Notes under the pieces: generated by a model
What the model was told of the DNA's origin: nothing
The model's input: the letters and a program-made list of their open reading frames with translations, nothing else
Database searches by the model: none
DNA from: Monocercomonoides exilis
Taxonomy: Eukaryota > Preaxostyla > Oxymonadida > Polymastigidae
Length of the DNA: 64,000 bases
Assembly: GCA_001643675.2 (NCBI GenBank)
Contig: LSRY02000007.1
Location: forward strand, 129,001 to 193,000
Direction of reading: 5' to 3'
Shown: piece by piece, positions 22,890-33,650 of the stretch
Numbering within the stretch: the first letter of the stretch is position 1
Layout: every line of letters starts with the position of its first letter
Made by a program: the position numbers and the translations under genes

Positions 22890-25480
22890 ATGAAAAATGG
22901 ATTAATGGAAAATTTTCCTAAAAAATTTGTTCCTTTGTCTTCCTGTGAAGTATTTGAATCATTAAGCTGTTCCTCGGACGAATGTTATGATTCATTTGAC
23001 GTTAAAAGTCTGTTTTAATTTTTATTGATTTTCTGTTTGATTGGACAAATTCTTGAAAAAAATAGATGTGTCAGAAGACATATGGGAAAGGTATAAAGAC
23101 ATTCTGCTCCGCTTTAGTTTCAACTTTTTTAAATCACCAGAATTTTTATGTTATGTGATACCAAAACAAAAATGAATCTTATGGGTACATCGAAGCAATT
23201 TCGCTCAATCTTAGATACAGAAGAGTTTGCATATGCATTTTTTGAATTTTTTATTAAGTTTCATTGGCGTTTGATAATTGGAAGATTCTGGCACGAAATT
23301 GTTATTGATGAGCTTCCTCGTTTGAAAGACAACATAAATTTGAATCAAAACGAATTTCTGGATCTGGATATGTACGATCCAAATAATACGGATGTTTGGA
23401 TTTTTGCTTATTTCAGAGAGAATGTACCGAACAGTCATATTTTTTAATATTTTTAAAGGAAATCTCTGATGGAACAAGATTTGGCCTGAGCGCGAAAGGT
23501 TGGAAGGATACAGTTAAATTGTACGGGACGTTTACGGAAGAGCTATTTGGGAAAAGACGAAGTATATGGAATGATATGCTCCATCTAAAAGAAGCAATAA
23601 AACATCCAAAAATCTGCCTTTGCTCATTCATAATGATGTGGATTGCTCTTGCTGTGTTTCTGATATTATTCTTTTTTGCCATCTTTTATTCAATGAATTG
23701 CATTCGGGGTCCTGTTTTCGACAAATTATCTGACGATCCGAACGTTTCCAATTTGGATGTGAACAAAGTGACGAGATCAGTGTTTTCATTCAGCCTTTCT
23801 CAGTCAAAATGGCAATTTCGTATTGCTCTCATGTTATTTGTCACTTTTACCGTTTTTCTGTACAGATTTCTTTCGAAAAAGAGAGAAGACTTAGCTTATT
23901 GGGTTTTTTATATCACAATTGGATGTTTTCTTATTGGATTGGATATCACATTGTGTCCAGGGGTTGACTACTTGGCAGATGGCTATGGATTCATATTCAA
24001 CCTGCACAATCGATTGGTTGATGGACCAGTTGTTGGTCGGCACGCAACATTCACACAAAACAAAAACTTTTCAGTCAATGAAACCATTTTTAACAGAGCC
24101 TCAGAAGACGACTCATTTGTGGAAGAGATTGTGAATCTGAGCAATGAAAGAGTAATTGTGCATATGATTATGTGGCTCATTGTATTCTTTGTATTGAGTT
24201 ATGTTCAGTCAATATGCTTTGGATTTTGGATCGGATGCAGTGGTGGTGTTTGCTGCAATGTTGTTCTCTTCACAATCATATGCTGTGGGGTTCTTGTGAC
24301 ATGGGTGCTATTCTTGGTCAATATGTGGTGTATGCAGAATGTGTTGTTAACATAGAAAAAAGAGAGAGCTTTGCTTTGATGTGAATTTGAAACTCATTGC
24401 TTTGAGAGAAAGCAATGTTATGTGTTCTTTGAAATAGTTTCTTTGCATCATTACTTTTATTGATCTTGAATTTTATTTTCTACCAATTTATTTTCTTAAT
24501 TTCTTTGCTTTTCTTTTTATGGATTGGCTTATTTATTATTTGGATCAAAATTATCTGTGACAAATGAACAAACAGATAACATTACAAACTCGTGGACAGT
24601 TATATTCATCCCACTTTTCCCAACAATAATTCTTATTAATGTTTTGATATTCAACATTCGCCCAATGAAGGATTATGAATTTTCTGCCATGTGCAGCAGA
24701 AGCATTCGTTTTGCTGGGATTGCCATTGGGTCATTTGCTGGGATTATCATCATTCTTATCCCTCTTCTGTGTCTGGATGGGATTGGAGAGTTTGATCCGC
24801 GCACTTCGAGTGGCGAGGTGTGGAAAGGGGCAGAGCGGTTCATGTCAGCTGTGGTTGTGACAGACGAGCTGATTGAGCGGGCACACAAAATGGAGAGAAA
24901 CATGATGCTGTCGATGATACCGATGATGCTGTGGTTTGTGGCTGTGCTGGTTGTGTTTTGTGTGTTGTGGTATTATGTGACTTGTAATGTGAAGAAAATG
25001 AAGCCGAAACTTGATTTGAAGAAGAAGTTGCGGGCGTGGGGAAAAATTGCACCAAAAAGGAGCATCGAAGAACAGGAAAAAGGGGCAGAGGAGTGGAGAG
25101 CACGGCGGATGGAGAGGATGCAAGAAAGGCAAATGGAAGCTGAAAAAAAGGCGAAAGTGGAGAAGAGGAAGAAGAGGAGGGAAACAAGAGAGAATGAGAA
25201 AGCAGCGAGACTTATAGAAGTTACTCAAATAGATATGAGTCTGCAAGAGCTGAGCGTGATTTTGGATGAAATAGATGAGTATTACTATAATGAAGAGGAA
25301 AAAGAAAAAGAAGCAGAAAAAGTCGAGGAAGCAGAAATGAAACGATTGGAAGAGGAAGCAAAGAAGAAGAAAATGATTAGAACATTCAGAAATAGAATAT
25401 TTGAACCACCTCTTAATCCTGTTATCCATGAAATTTGGCAGAGTATTCTGCAGCAGGGATCCTTTTCTTGGCTCCCTTGA
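22890..25480 (+). CDS. Multi-pass membrane protein, unknown family
   Basis: Function unknown. I rebuilt five exons: 22890-23007, 23066-23149, 23215-23423, 23459-24329 and 24576-25480; the total (2,187 nt) is an exact codon multiple, giving about 728 aa. The N-terminal 190 residues are soluble, helical and acidic/aromatic, including FAYAFFEFFIKFH. Then come about eight hydrophobic segments: five in exon 4 (near 23625, 23820, 23900, 24150, 24260) and three in exon 5 (near 24595, 24710, 24905). One reads SWTVIFIPLFP, faintly like TMEM185-type proteins. The tail is a long Lys/Glu coiled coil (25010-25380). The 35-nt third intron is very short, and the last junction (donor GTATGC at 24330) is the least sure; exon 5 alone has no good ATG before its first membrane segment. 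Confidence 0.55.
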
Positions 25481-26015
25481 GAAATGGTAAAGTTGAAATT
25501 TTTTCTTGTCATCATATTTTTTTGCGATGCAAATTCTTTCGTATGTAATTTTCTTTTTGACATTTTGGTTCGGTTTTTATTTGAAAATTCAGCTGTTCAT
25601 TTGTTGTTATAAATTCTTTTTTTTTGGAATTTTTATATTTTTTTTTTCTTTTTCTTTTATTTTTTTAATGATTATCAGCTTTATTTACGAGTTTTTGAGA
25701 TTTTTTGTTGATTGTCTATGTAGAACATACAATTTATGATATTTCTAAATTTGATTGGATTTATGTGTCACACAGTTACTTCAGTTTTTAATATTAGTTT
25801 TTCTTCGTCTAACAATCCTTAGGAATAGGAATTTTTTTTAATTCAGAAACGACTGCCTTTTAATAATTTCTATAATAATGAAAAGCATAATTATAGTATG
25901 AAAGCTAAATGAATTATGAATCAGACTTCAATTAAGAAAAAAAATATTTATCTAAATAATTTATTATATATAATAGTGATCATATCGAACTGTTCTTGTG
26001 CTACAAAAACTTTCA
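25481..26015. other. AT-rich spacer
   Basis: No gene seen. Short open frames here are T-rich and hydrophobic by composition. The region must hold the promoter of the surface-protein gene starting at 26016. Confidence 0.65.
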
Positions 26016-29000
26016 ATGATTCATAACTTACAATTATTGCTCAGAATTATTTTTATTGTTGTGTATACATTTGATGCATCAACATTTAGCCTGGATGTTT
26101 ATTTTAACAACACCAAATCGCATGATACAATTCGAAATAATCTTATTGAATTACAAAAAGGGAAATTCATTACAGCAGGTAGAAAATTAGAAGATGGATT
26201 ATTTTCCATTATTGGAGGACCCGATTTATCGACCGTTATCATGTCACCTTCTAAAAATTATCTATTTTCTTTATCAAACTTTTCGTTAACTTTTGATTCA
26301 GTAAAGCTTGTTGGAAACACTGTTACTTCAGTGATTGATCTTGATGCCGCTTCACTGTTAACATTGCGCGATACAACAATTGAAAATCCAATATCTAAAA
26401 CATCAACTTTTTTATCATCTGGAACCGTTAATCTTCGGAATATTTCCCTATCTTTCACTTTTGATCATGATCGCACCATTCGCTCGTTAATAGATTCAAA
26501 AGTCGAAGCAGGAAAGGCAAGCTTAACTTTCTCTGAATTTCGAGATTTGCAAGTTGTGAAAGGATCATCACTCCTGTGTTCTCCAAAATTAAGCAATTCA
26601 ATCGAAAGCTTTGTTAACTTTGAAAATATATCTCGACCTTATTGGGTGAATTCTTTCGAAACAAAGTTTTCTGTAAAATCTAGATCTTTAACACATTCAT
26701 CTCGAATGATAGGATGCGAATGTTTGAACTGCGAAGATGCTTTCTATGGAGTATGTTCAGTTGGTTCAATGGGAAACAAGTTTATTTCTGAAAACTCTTC
26801 ATTTATAAGATCATTCACTACAACAACAAATCAAAGCATAGGTTCAGCACTCCCTGTTTTTCAATCAGGAACAGTAGAATTTTTTGATTGTAACTTTTCT
26901 GCATGCCACCGAACTGCTGAGCCTGGTGGAGGTGGCATTTGCGTGAATGGTTCTTACATTACCTTCAAACTGGAGAGATGCATCTTTGAAGATTGTTATG
27001 TTGAATCAAAAGATAACAAGATTCGAGGTGGTTGTGCGTATGCTGTTTCTCCATTTGGTGATTTTGCGGTGAATAATTGCACATTTCGCAGAGGAGAAAA
27101 CAGAAAAGCGGCATATGGTTGGAGCAATTTTTCACATTCTGGGGGACTGGTGATGATGAACATGACTACATGCGTGATGAGCAACTGCTTGTTCGACAAA
27201 TGCCGCTCAGGATTAGGTGGAGCGCTGAATGTGGAACATCAAAAGGCAGGGACAGTGTTCGATACAAACAACTTCACAGAGTGCGAGGCCTACGGGATGT
27301 ACGGAGGCTGCTTCCACACTTATGGAGCACAAGGCGAGTTCAGCTTTCACAGCTGTCTGTTTCAGGGAAACAAGGCGAAGACACTTGGGGGCGCATTGGA
27401 AATGTGGAATTCAAACGGCCATGGCGCTATGAAAGTGTCGTACTGCTATTTTATTGGAAACAGGGTCGATTCGTCCATGGGAAACGATGTCTATTTGGAC
27501 TCATCGTTCAACAGAGACACAATCAGGCAGCTGTTCATGGCATCGTTTTCGACTTCTGACCGGCCGCATCTATTTTTCTGTCAAGAGTCCACAAATGACT
27601 GTCCGCGAGGCGATGAAGAGTATCAAATTCTACCTTACCCACCGTACAGAAATGTCACTGCGAAGTTTGAGGGAGGTGTGAATGAGTATTACTGCGGCAA
27701 CAACTCCTGGAACGGGATCAAGCCGACGGAAAGCCACATCAGCATTCCCAATATCAATGAAGATCTCACATACTACACCACCACATACATTGAGTGCAAG
27801 ACGATCGAGTTCTCTCTCACGCGGTGGAACCCTTTCATCAACCAGACAATTTACATCTTCGGCGACCTTTTCACAGAGAAGAACCTGTCTGTCGACTGGA
27901 AGATCATCACCATTCGCGGCGAGTCGTTCATCCAGCCCTCGCCAGGTGCTCCTGACCCAGCTGAAGATTTCTCCCTTTCTGTGCCTGCGCCTTCGCCTAT
28001 CAATTCAATCACAGCATCTGACTCAACCACCACAACCAGCCTCTTCAACGTAGACGCTGGAAAACTCCGCTTGCTGGGCGTTGCATTGATCCCAAATAGT
28101 CAACTGAATCTGTTTACAATCAACGAAAATGGGTATCTTTGTGTGCAAGGCTGTGTTGTGCAGCCTACAGTTACTTCTTTTTTGTCAAGTCTTCGCACTT
28201 CGAACATGCCATCTTCTTCTTCTGCTTCTTCTCATTTTTCTGACAAAGTCTTCCACTTTTTCGACCAGTCATCTTCATTCAGCCCGCTTTACACCTCATC
28301 CAATGCGCTCCAGGCAAAGACGCTCTTCCAGCTGTCTGGATGCACTGCCCTCATCTTCAACACAAAATTCGAAACATTCACATTCGGCGACGCTACTGCT
28401 GTGAAATGTCTGGATGTGAAGGAAGTGAGCATCACACACAACAACTTTACTTACCTCAGCCGTTCTGTCTCGTCTGGAGCTGCAATCAACGTGGAGGCCA
28501 CGACGAGTGCACTTTCGTCTGCTGCTGGAACTGCCACTGTCTCTATCGACAGCTGCTCCTTCTCTGACTGCATAACAACAGAGGCATCGAGCACAGAAGT
28601 CGGCGGGAGTGCCCTGTACATCACGCTCAGAGCGAACACTCAGTGGAAAGTGAACGGATCTTCCTTCACAAACTGCCTGGCACCTGTTGCATCTTCGCCT
28701 ACCTCGTCGCTTGCGTCAGACTCGAACGGGAGAGGAGGTGCAATGCGCTTCGTTCTGCTGGGCACGCTCTGCGACTTCGAGATCAAGACACCCACTTTCC
28801 TCGGCAACAACGCCCACCGCGGGCGGAACATCTTCGTGCGCTCTGACCAGCTGGCAGTGGACGTGCGGAACGAAACAGTCCCTTTCTTTGAACACGACCA
28901 GGCCCGCAAGTATTTCCCCCCGTCAGCCATTTTGCCTCCAGAAAGCAACTTCAACCCGAAGGAGCTGTCTGGCTCGCAGAGTGACAAGCCTGAGGCGATT

Positions 29001-32000
29001 CTGCCGCTGGCTGTGTTCTTCATTGAAAAGGACAAATGGATCATGTCATCGAATGAAGATGGCTTTGATGTAGATCATTGCGGATACCTCTTCTTTCCCT
29101 GCGGAACAATAAAACATGCAATTGACCTTAATCCAACAACTTCCACTTCCACTTCAGAATCTTCTTCTCCTTCTCATTCTTCTCGTGTGAATGCAACACC
29201 AGTCAAAACAAGAGTATTCATCTACAAAGGAATTACGATGAGTGAAAAGATCACATTCGATGCTTCGTCCAATGACATTGTGCATTTAGTCGGTGGAGAT
29301 TTCTACAACACAAGATTATCTGATGCTTTTGACCCAAATGTATTTATGGAGCAGCTGAACCCCACAACTGGCAGCTCTTCTTCTGCATCATCTTCAGAAT
29401 GGCAATATCGCGTCTCTTCTCAATCAGCCCCAGAAACCTCTCTTGTGAAAGTGACATCTTCTGCTGCCTTTTTGATTCAAGGCACATCCGCCTCATCTGG
29501 TTTTTCTGCTCCCACGTCGCATTTCCTCGTTGACTGCTTCACTTTCTCCCTTCCGTCCATCCATGAAGTTGCTGCTTCCTCAACAGACTCGCTCTTCAAA
29601 GTCTCCCGAGGAGACAACACAGGCAATGTTCTTCTGCTCATCACCCGCTGCGGTGTTGCAATGCAGAGTGGCGTGTCATCCATTTCGTACCCACTCTTCC
29701 AAGTGCTCGATGGGAAGCTTGTTGTTGGCACACTCACTGTCAGCAACGTCGTGTTCAACGGAGCTCCGTTTGTGTCTGTTGCGCTGGGTGCAGCGTCTCC
29801 TGCAGTCGCCATTCCGCCCACAGCACATTTGGACTCTCTTATTTTCGATTCCACTTCTTCTTCTTCATCTGTTGCAGACACTGTGCTGATTGATGTAGGA
29901 CAGAAATGCAGTGTGATTGTGAACAACTCAAGGATGACTGGGTGTCATCTCGGCAAGTCGAGCTTCATCGGAGCAAACCAGGCATCAAATGTGGTGCTGA
30001 AGAATTCGACTTATCAGAGCGATCAGAATAACAACGGAAACGGTACGTTTGTGAAGGGAAATGCAGTGCAGGATGGGCAGTATGTGGTGGTCGATGGCTG
30101 CACTTTCATCGACTGCAATGCCACCGGAGCGAATTGTGGAGGCGGGTGCGTGTTTGCAAGGCTTTTTGATACAGGGAATTTGACAGTGAAGCATTCTTCA
30201 TTCAGACAGTGCAGAGTGAACCAGGCAAGTGGACGAGGAGGAGCTATTTTGCTAATCTTGGACGACAGTTCCACGGACAATTTTGTATTTTCATTTGACT
30301 ACTTCAAAGACGATGTTGCATTCAAAGGGAAAGACATCTTCATCTACTGCCGATCGCTCATCCGCTGTGCAACCATGGCACGCTTTGACTTTTCAATGGC
30401 ACAGGCAGCGCTGGTCAGAGAGAACTCTCTGTATGGCGTGGGCACTGTGGACTTTCCCACAGACACAAATCTCTTCACCATCTGGGAGTTCAACAGAAGC
30501 ATTGTATATGTTTCGAATGAGATATATGCAGAGGACTTCCCACTTTGCGGATCGGCTGCTTTTCCCTGCCGAAGCGTGGAATATGCAGCCAATCAGGCGA
30601 GCGGAGACTTGCAGCAGATTGTTGTGTGGGAGAAGACGCAGCTGACTACAAAAGTTCCGATGGACGAGAAGAGATTCATTGCACACCCTGGAACAAGAGG
30701 AGAAGTCGCTATTGAACCGGCTGCTTCTGCAGTGCCATCAGGCGATGAAGGTATTTTGCAGGTGACTTCAGCATATATGCTCGTTCAGGACTTGAATGTG
30801 CTTCTTAAAGTGAACATAAAATACAATATTTTAATGAGAGCAGAAGGCATTGACGCAGAAATGGATGTGTTTGGCGTGTCGTTCAAGTTGAATCCAGCTG
30901 ACTATCCGTCTGGCATTCCTACCCCATCTCCTTCTCTTTCCTACTCGATCATTTACATCAATGGGGGCAAAATGACAATGAAGGAGTGCTCATTCAGCAC
31001 ATTTTCGCTATCTTCTCCAATTCAGAAGATTATTTCTGTGATTCCGCCAGAGTCTGTTCCGCATGATCCATCTATTCCTGTCCCTGCTCATCAGGACATT
31101 ACAATCACACACACATCCTTCACAGACATTGCCCGCACTCACATTGCTGATGGCAGTAACGATGTTGCGTGCGTCTTCACTTCATCTTCTTCAACACGTC
31201 TTAATCTCTCTTTGGCAAACTGCTCGTTCGTTCGGTGCATTTCATGGGCTGAGAAGGGAAGTGTGATGAACCTCGATAAATGTGAGGTGTTGATGGAATA
31301 TTGCTTATTTGAAGGAAACGGAGAAATTATCACCTCTTCAAGCGGAAGCGAAATGAGCTCAAATGAAAACGAAGAGGTAGAAACTGCAGGCGAATCAAAT
31401 ACTCAATTCATATTTCCTTCTATTCATTCATCACGTTTCGCGAATCCTGACTCATCTTCGCCTCTTTGTTCTTTTTCTGGCTCGCTTGTGCATGTTTCCT
31501 CATCTCCAAAAGCCACATTCATTCAGACGGCATTTACTCGCTCTCCAAAAGGAGCGTTGACGATTCACAATTCCGATGCGTCATTCACAATGGTGGAGTT
31601 CTCTCAGAATCATCATCCTTCATTTGATGCGAACTATCAGCAGGTTGGACACAACATCCGCTGCTCTGTGGATGCTGCTTCGCTTCCAGCTGGTGTGGTT
31701 GGAGAAGTCACACTGAATTCTCTCAGAAACGGCGATGGCCATCAAATCAACACGTCATTCTGGATGGTGAATGAGGGATGCACTTTAAAGGGGAAGCTGG
31801 CAAGGCAGAGAAAATCACTTCATTTCATTCCCATTCTCAGCAGCATAAATGTTGTTGACGAAGGAGAAGACGTGGATGTGTACAAAGCAGAAATAGAAGG
31901 ATCAAATCTGCTGCCATGCAATGTCACAGGACAGATACGATATTACCACGAAAACCACACGAACGAAACACAAGAAATTGAGATAACAGAATTTGTCAGC

Positions 32001-33650
32001 CAAGAAAAGGTGATCATAAATGTTCCTAAAGCAGATGTTGATGGAGCGCCAAATGGAACCGAAGTTGCGCTTTGTATTCTGTTTTGGAGTGCATCATCCA
32101 CAACGCCAACGCCTTCTTCTTCTCATTCTAAATCTAATTCTCTTCCAAACGATCTCACGAAGTTTGAATCAAATTATGTGGTTGTCAAATACGGCAAGTA
32201 CACTCCTGTTCCAGAGCCAGAGCCAGAACCAGAACCAGAACCCGATCCTGATCCTGAGCCTGAGCCCCCACCACCTCCTCCGCCACCTCCGGTGACAAAC
32301 AACACAATCAATAACACTATCACAAACACGAATGACGTTCCCAGCAAAGGCAGCAATCTTCTTTGGCTGGTGATTTTGCTGGGGGTGCTGCTTGTGGTGA
32401 GTGTTGTTGTGGTGGTAATAATCATTCTGGTAAAGAGGAAGAAGAAAGAAGGTGAATATGCGCTGAATGAGGTTGGGATTCAGACGAAAGAGCTGCTGGA
32501 CAAAGAAGGAGAAGGAGGAGAAGACGGAATTGAGGTGGAAGTGGATGTTGGAGACGTGGTGCTTCTGGTGTCGCCGAAGGGAAGAGGAGGAAGATTCGAC
32601 CGGCTGAGCGGAGAGAAAGACGACGATAGCTTTAACTTTGGCGAGAACGATGTTGATGCTGAGTTGAACGATCTCAAAAATATTGACGATTCAAAGGAAA
32701 CACTTGGAAAATCATTGAAATCTATTTCTTCTTCTTCTTCTTATGCCACATCATCCGCATCTACATCCTCCTCATCTTCCACCTCCACTTCCAAAGCCAC
32801 ATCATCTCCATTCATGCCAATTGAGCTTCTTGCCGAAAGCACTTCTTCGATGGGAGAAGTGAAAGGACAAAAGCAGAAAGGCACTTCATCCTCTTCGTCT
32901 TCATCCAATTCTGCTGCCTCTTCGTCTGCTCCGCCTTCGAAAGTGACATTTGCTGTGGACACAGCAACTGCCTCATCGAAGAAGAAAGACAAGGGAAAAG
33001 GGAAAGCAAAAGGCAAACCTGGAAAAGACCTCAAGATTTCAACCAAACGCACTTTGGCTACTATTCCTTCAGCTGTCCCAGAATCTTATGCATCCAACGA
33101 TGATAAACAGAAAGAGAACTCTTCTGATCCTTCTTCTCAGCAAAAAGCCAAATATCTTCGTTCTCTTGGATTAAACGAGAAAGAAATTTCAGAGCTGAGC
33201 AAAGTTTTGGATGAAGACGAAATGAAAATGATGTCAAAAGAAGAAATTCTCAGTCTTATAAGAGATTCTCATACAAGTGCAGGAAGAGACGAAATCCACA
33301 CCTCCGATGGGTCTTCTTCTGCAGATGAGGCATTCAATGACCACTCGTTCTTCTCTCTCCCGTCTCCCTCTACTCCACGCTCCACATTCAGCCAGGATTC
33401 ACAGCGGTCGACGCAGCAGCTGCTGAGCAAGAGGCCTGTCTCAGGTGCTTCGACAACTTCGAACGACGGAGCATTGCTTTCTCCACGTACCGAGGCGATG
33501 CAGCTGTCTTCAATCATTTCGACAACTTCAATGTCGGGTGATGGCTCAGATTCGGTGAATGATGTGCTTGGGATGCTGGGAGATGACATCGACTTGGACG
33601 AGATTGATCTTGATGATCTGCTGGGCGCAATGGAAGATGTGGAGCTGTAG
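26016..33650 (+). CDS. Giant type-I surface protein with Pmp-like beta-helix repeats
   Basis: Likely a cell-surface adhesin or receptor; single exon, about 2,544 aa. I chose ATG 26016 because it opens a signal peptide (MIHNLQLLLRIIFIVVYTF). The ectodomain is made of short Cys/Gly beta-helix units (CxF..C, GGxI, GGAL) in larger modules. Module junctions read GRNIFV then CGYLFFPCGTIKHAI (29078), and GKDIFIYC then CGSAAFPCRSVEYAA (30545). Before the membrane is a domain starting HFIPILSSINVV and containing LLPCN, perhaps an IPT/TIG fold. A Pro/Glu stalk (32210-32290) precedes the membrane helix (LLWLVILLGVLLVVSVV). The cytoplasmic tail of about 400 aa is acidic and Ser-rich, with a helical segment KYLRSLGLNEKEISEL near 33150. 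No kinase motifs are seen. Confidence 0.85.
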   Translation: MIHNLQLLLRIIFIVVYTFDASTFSLDVYFNNTKSHDTIRNNLIELQKGKFITAGRKLEDGLFSIIGGPDLSTVIMSPSKNYLFSLSNFSLTFDSVKLVGNTVTSVIDLDAASLLTLRDTTIENPISKTSTFLSSGTVNLRNISLSFTFDHDRTIRSLIDSKVEAGKASLTFSEFRDLQVVKGSSLLCSPKLSNSIESFVNFENISRPYWVNSFETKFSVKSRSLTHSSRMIGCECLNCEDAFYGVCSVGSMGNKFISENSSFIRSFTTTTNQSIGSALPVFQSGTVEFFDCNFSACHRTAEPGGGGICVNGSYITFKLERCIFEDCYVESKDNKIRGGCAYAVSPFGDFAVNNCTFRRGENRKAAYGWSNFSHSGGLVMMNMTTCVMSNCLFDKCRSGLGGALNVEHQKAGTVFDTNNFTECEAYGMYGGCFHTYGAQGEFSFHSCLFQGNKAKTLGGALEMWNSNGHGAMKVSYCYFIGNRVDSSMGNDVYLDSSFNRDTIRQLFMASFSTSDRPHLFFCQESTNDCPRGDEEYQILPYPPYRNVTAKFEGGVNEYYCGNNSWNGIKPTESHISIPNINEDLTYYTTTYIECKTIEFSLTRWNPFINQTIYIFGDLFTEKNLSVDWKIITIRGESFIQPSPGAPDPAEDFSLSVPAPSPINSITASDSTTTTSLFNVDAGKLRLLGVALIPNSQLNLFTINENGYLCVQGCVVQPTVTSFLSSLRTSNMPSSSSASSHFSDKVFHFFDQSSSFSPLYTSSNALQAKTLFQLSGCTALIFNTKFETFTFGDATAVKCLDVKEVSITHNNFTYLSRSVSSGAAINVEATTSALSSAAGTATVSIDSCSFSDCITTEASSTEVGGSALYITLRANTQWKVNGSSFTNCLAPVASSPTSSLASDSNGRGGAMRFVLLGTLCDFEIKTPTFLGNNAHRGRNIFVRSDQLAVDVRNETVPFFEHDQARKYFPPSAILPPESNFNPKELSGSQSDKPEAILPLAVFFIEKDKWIMSSNEDGFDVDHCGYLFFPCGTIKHAIDLNPTTSTSTSESSSPSHSSRVNATPVKTRVFIYKGITMSEKITFDASSNDIVHLVGGDFYNTRLSDAFDPNVFMEQLNPTTGSSSSASSSEWQYRVSSQSAPETSLVKVTSSAAFLIQGTSASSGFSAPTSHFLVDCFTFSLPSIHEVAASSTDSLFKVSRGDNTGNVLLLITRCGVAMQSGVSSISYPLFQVLDGKLVVGTLTVSNVVFNGAPFVSVALGAASPAVAIPPTAHLDSLIFDSTSSSSSVADTVLIDVGQKCSVIVNNSRMTGCHLGKSSFIGANQASNVVLKNSTYQSDQNNNGNGTFVKGNAVQDGQYVVVDGCTFIDCNATGANCGGGCVFARLFDTGNLTVKHSSFRQCRVNQASGRGGAILLILDDSSTDNFVFSFDYFKDDVAFKGKDIFIYCRSLIRCATMARFDFSMAQAALVRENSLYGVGTVDFPTDTNLFTIWEFNRSIVYVSNEIYAEDFPLCGSAAFPCRSVEYAANQASGDLQQIVVWEKTQLTTKVPMDEKRFIAHPGTRGEVAIEPAASAVPSGDEGILQVTSAYMLVQDLNVLLKVNIKYNILMRAEGIDAEMDVFGVSFKLNPADYPSGIPTPSPSLSYSIIYINGGKMTMKECSFSTFSLSSPIQKIISVIPPESVPHDPSIPVPAHQDITITHTSFTDIARTHIADGSNDVACVFTSSSSTRLNLSLANCSFVRCISWAEKGSVMNLDKCEVLMEYCLFEGNGEIITSSSGSEMSSNENEEVETAGESNTQFIFPSIHSSRFANPDSSSPLCSFSGSLVHVSSSPKATFIQTAFTRSPKGALTIHNSDASFTMVEFSQNHHPSFDANYQQVGHNIRCSVDAASLPAGVVGEVTLNSLRNGDGHQINTSFWMVNEGCTLKGKLARQRKSLHFIPILSSINVVDEGEDVDVYKAEIEGSNLLPCNVTGQIRYYHENHTNETQEIEITEFVSQEKVIINVPKADVDGAPNGTEVALCILFWSASSTTPTPSSSHSKSNSLPNDLTKFESNYVVVKYGKYTPVPEPEPEPEPEPDPDPEPEPPPPPPPPPVTNNTINNTITNTNDVPSKGSNLLWLVILLGVLLVVSVVVVVIIILVKRKKKEGEYALNEVGIQTKELLDKEGEGGEDGIEVEVDVGDVVLLVSPKGRGGRFDRLSGEKDDDSFNFGENDVDAELNDLKNIDDSKETLGKSLKSISSSSSYATSSASTSSSSSTSTSKATSSPFMPIELLAESTSSMGEVKGQKQKGTSSSSSSSNSAASSSAPPSKVTFAVDTATASSKKKDKGKGKAKGKPGKDLKISTKRTLATIPSAVPESYASNDDKQKENSSDPSSQQKAKYLRSLGLNEKEISELSKVLDEDEMKMMSKEEILSLIRDSHTSAGRDEIHTSDGSSSADEAFNDHSFFSLPSPSTPRSTFSQDSQRSTQQLLSKRPVSGASTTSNDGALLSPRTEAMQLSSIISTTSMSGDGSDSVNDVLGMLGDDIDLDEIDLDDLLGAMEDVEL
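32210..32292 (+). repeat. Pro-Glu dipeptide stalk followed by poly-Pro
   Basis: Tandem CCAGAG/CCAGAA/CCTGAT-type hexamers encode a (PE/PD)n rod followed by nine prolines, just outside the membrane segment; probably a stiff spacer. Confidence 0.9.

Noticed and set aside
23066-23500. RGS domain in the membrane protein's head
   Set aside because: A few aromatic positions fit, but the core RGS motifs and spacing are not convincing after splicing.
24524-25480. Separate gene starting near 24519
   Set aside because: The ATG at 24519 is out of frame and hits a stop; the in-frame region has no ATG before the first membrane segment, so it is better read as a final exon.
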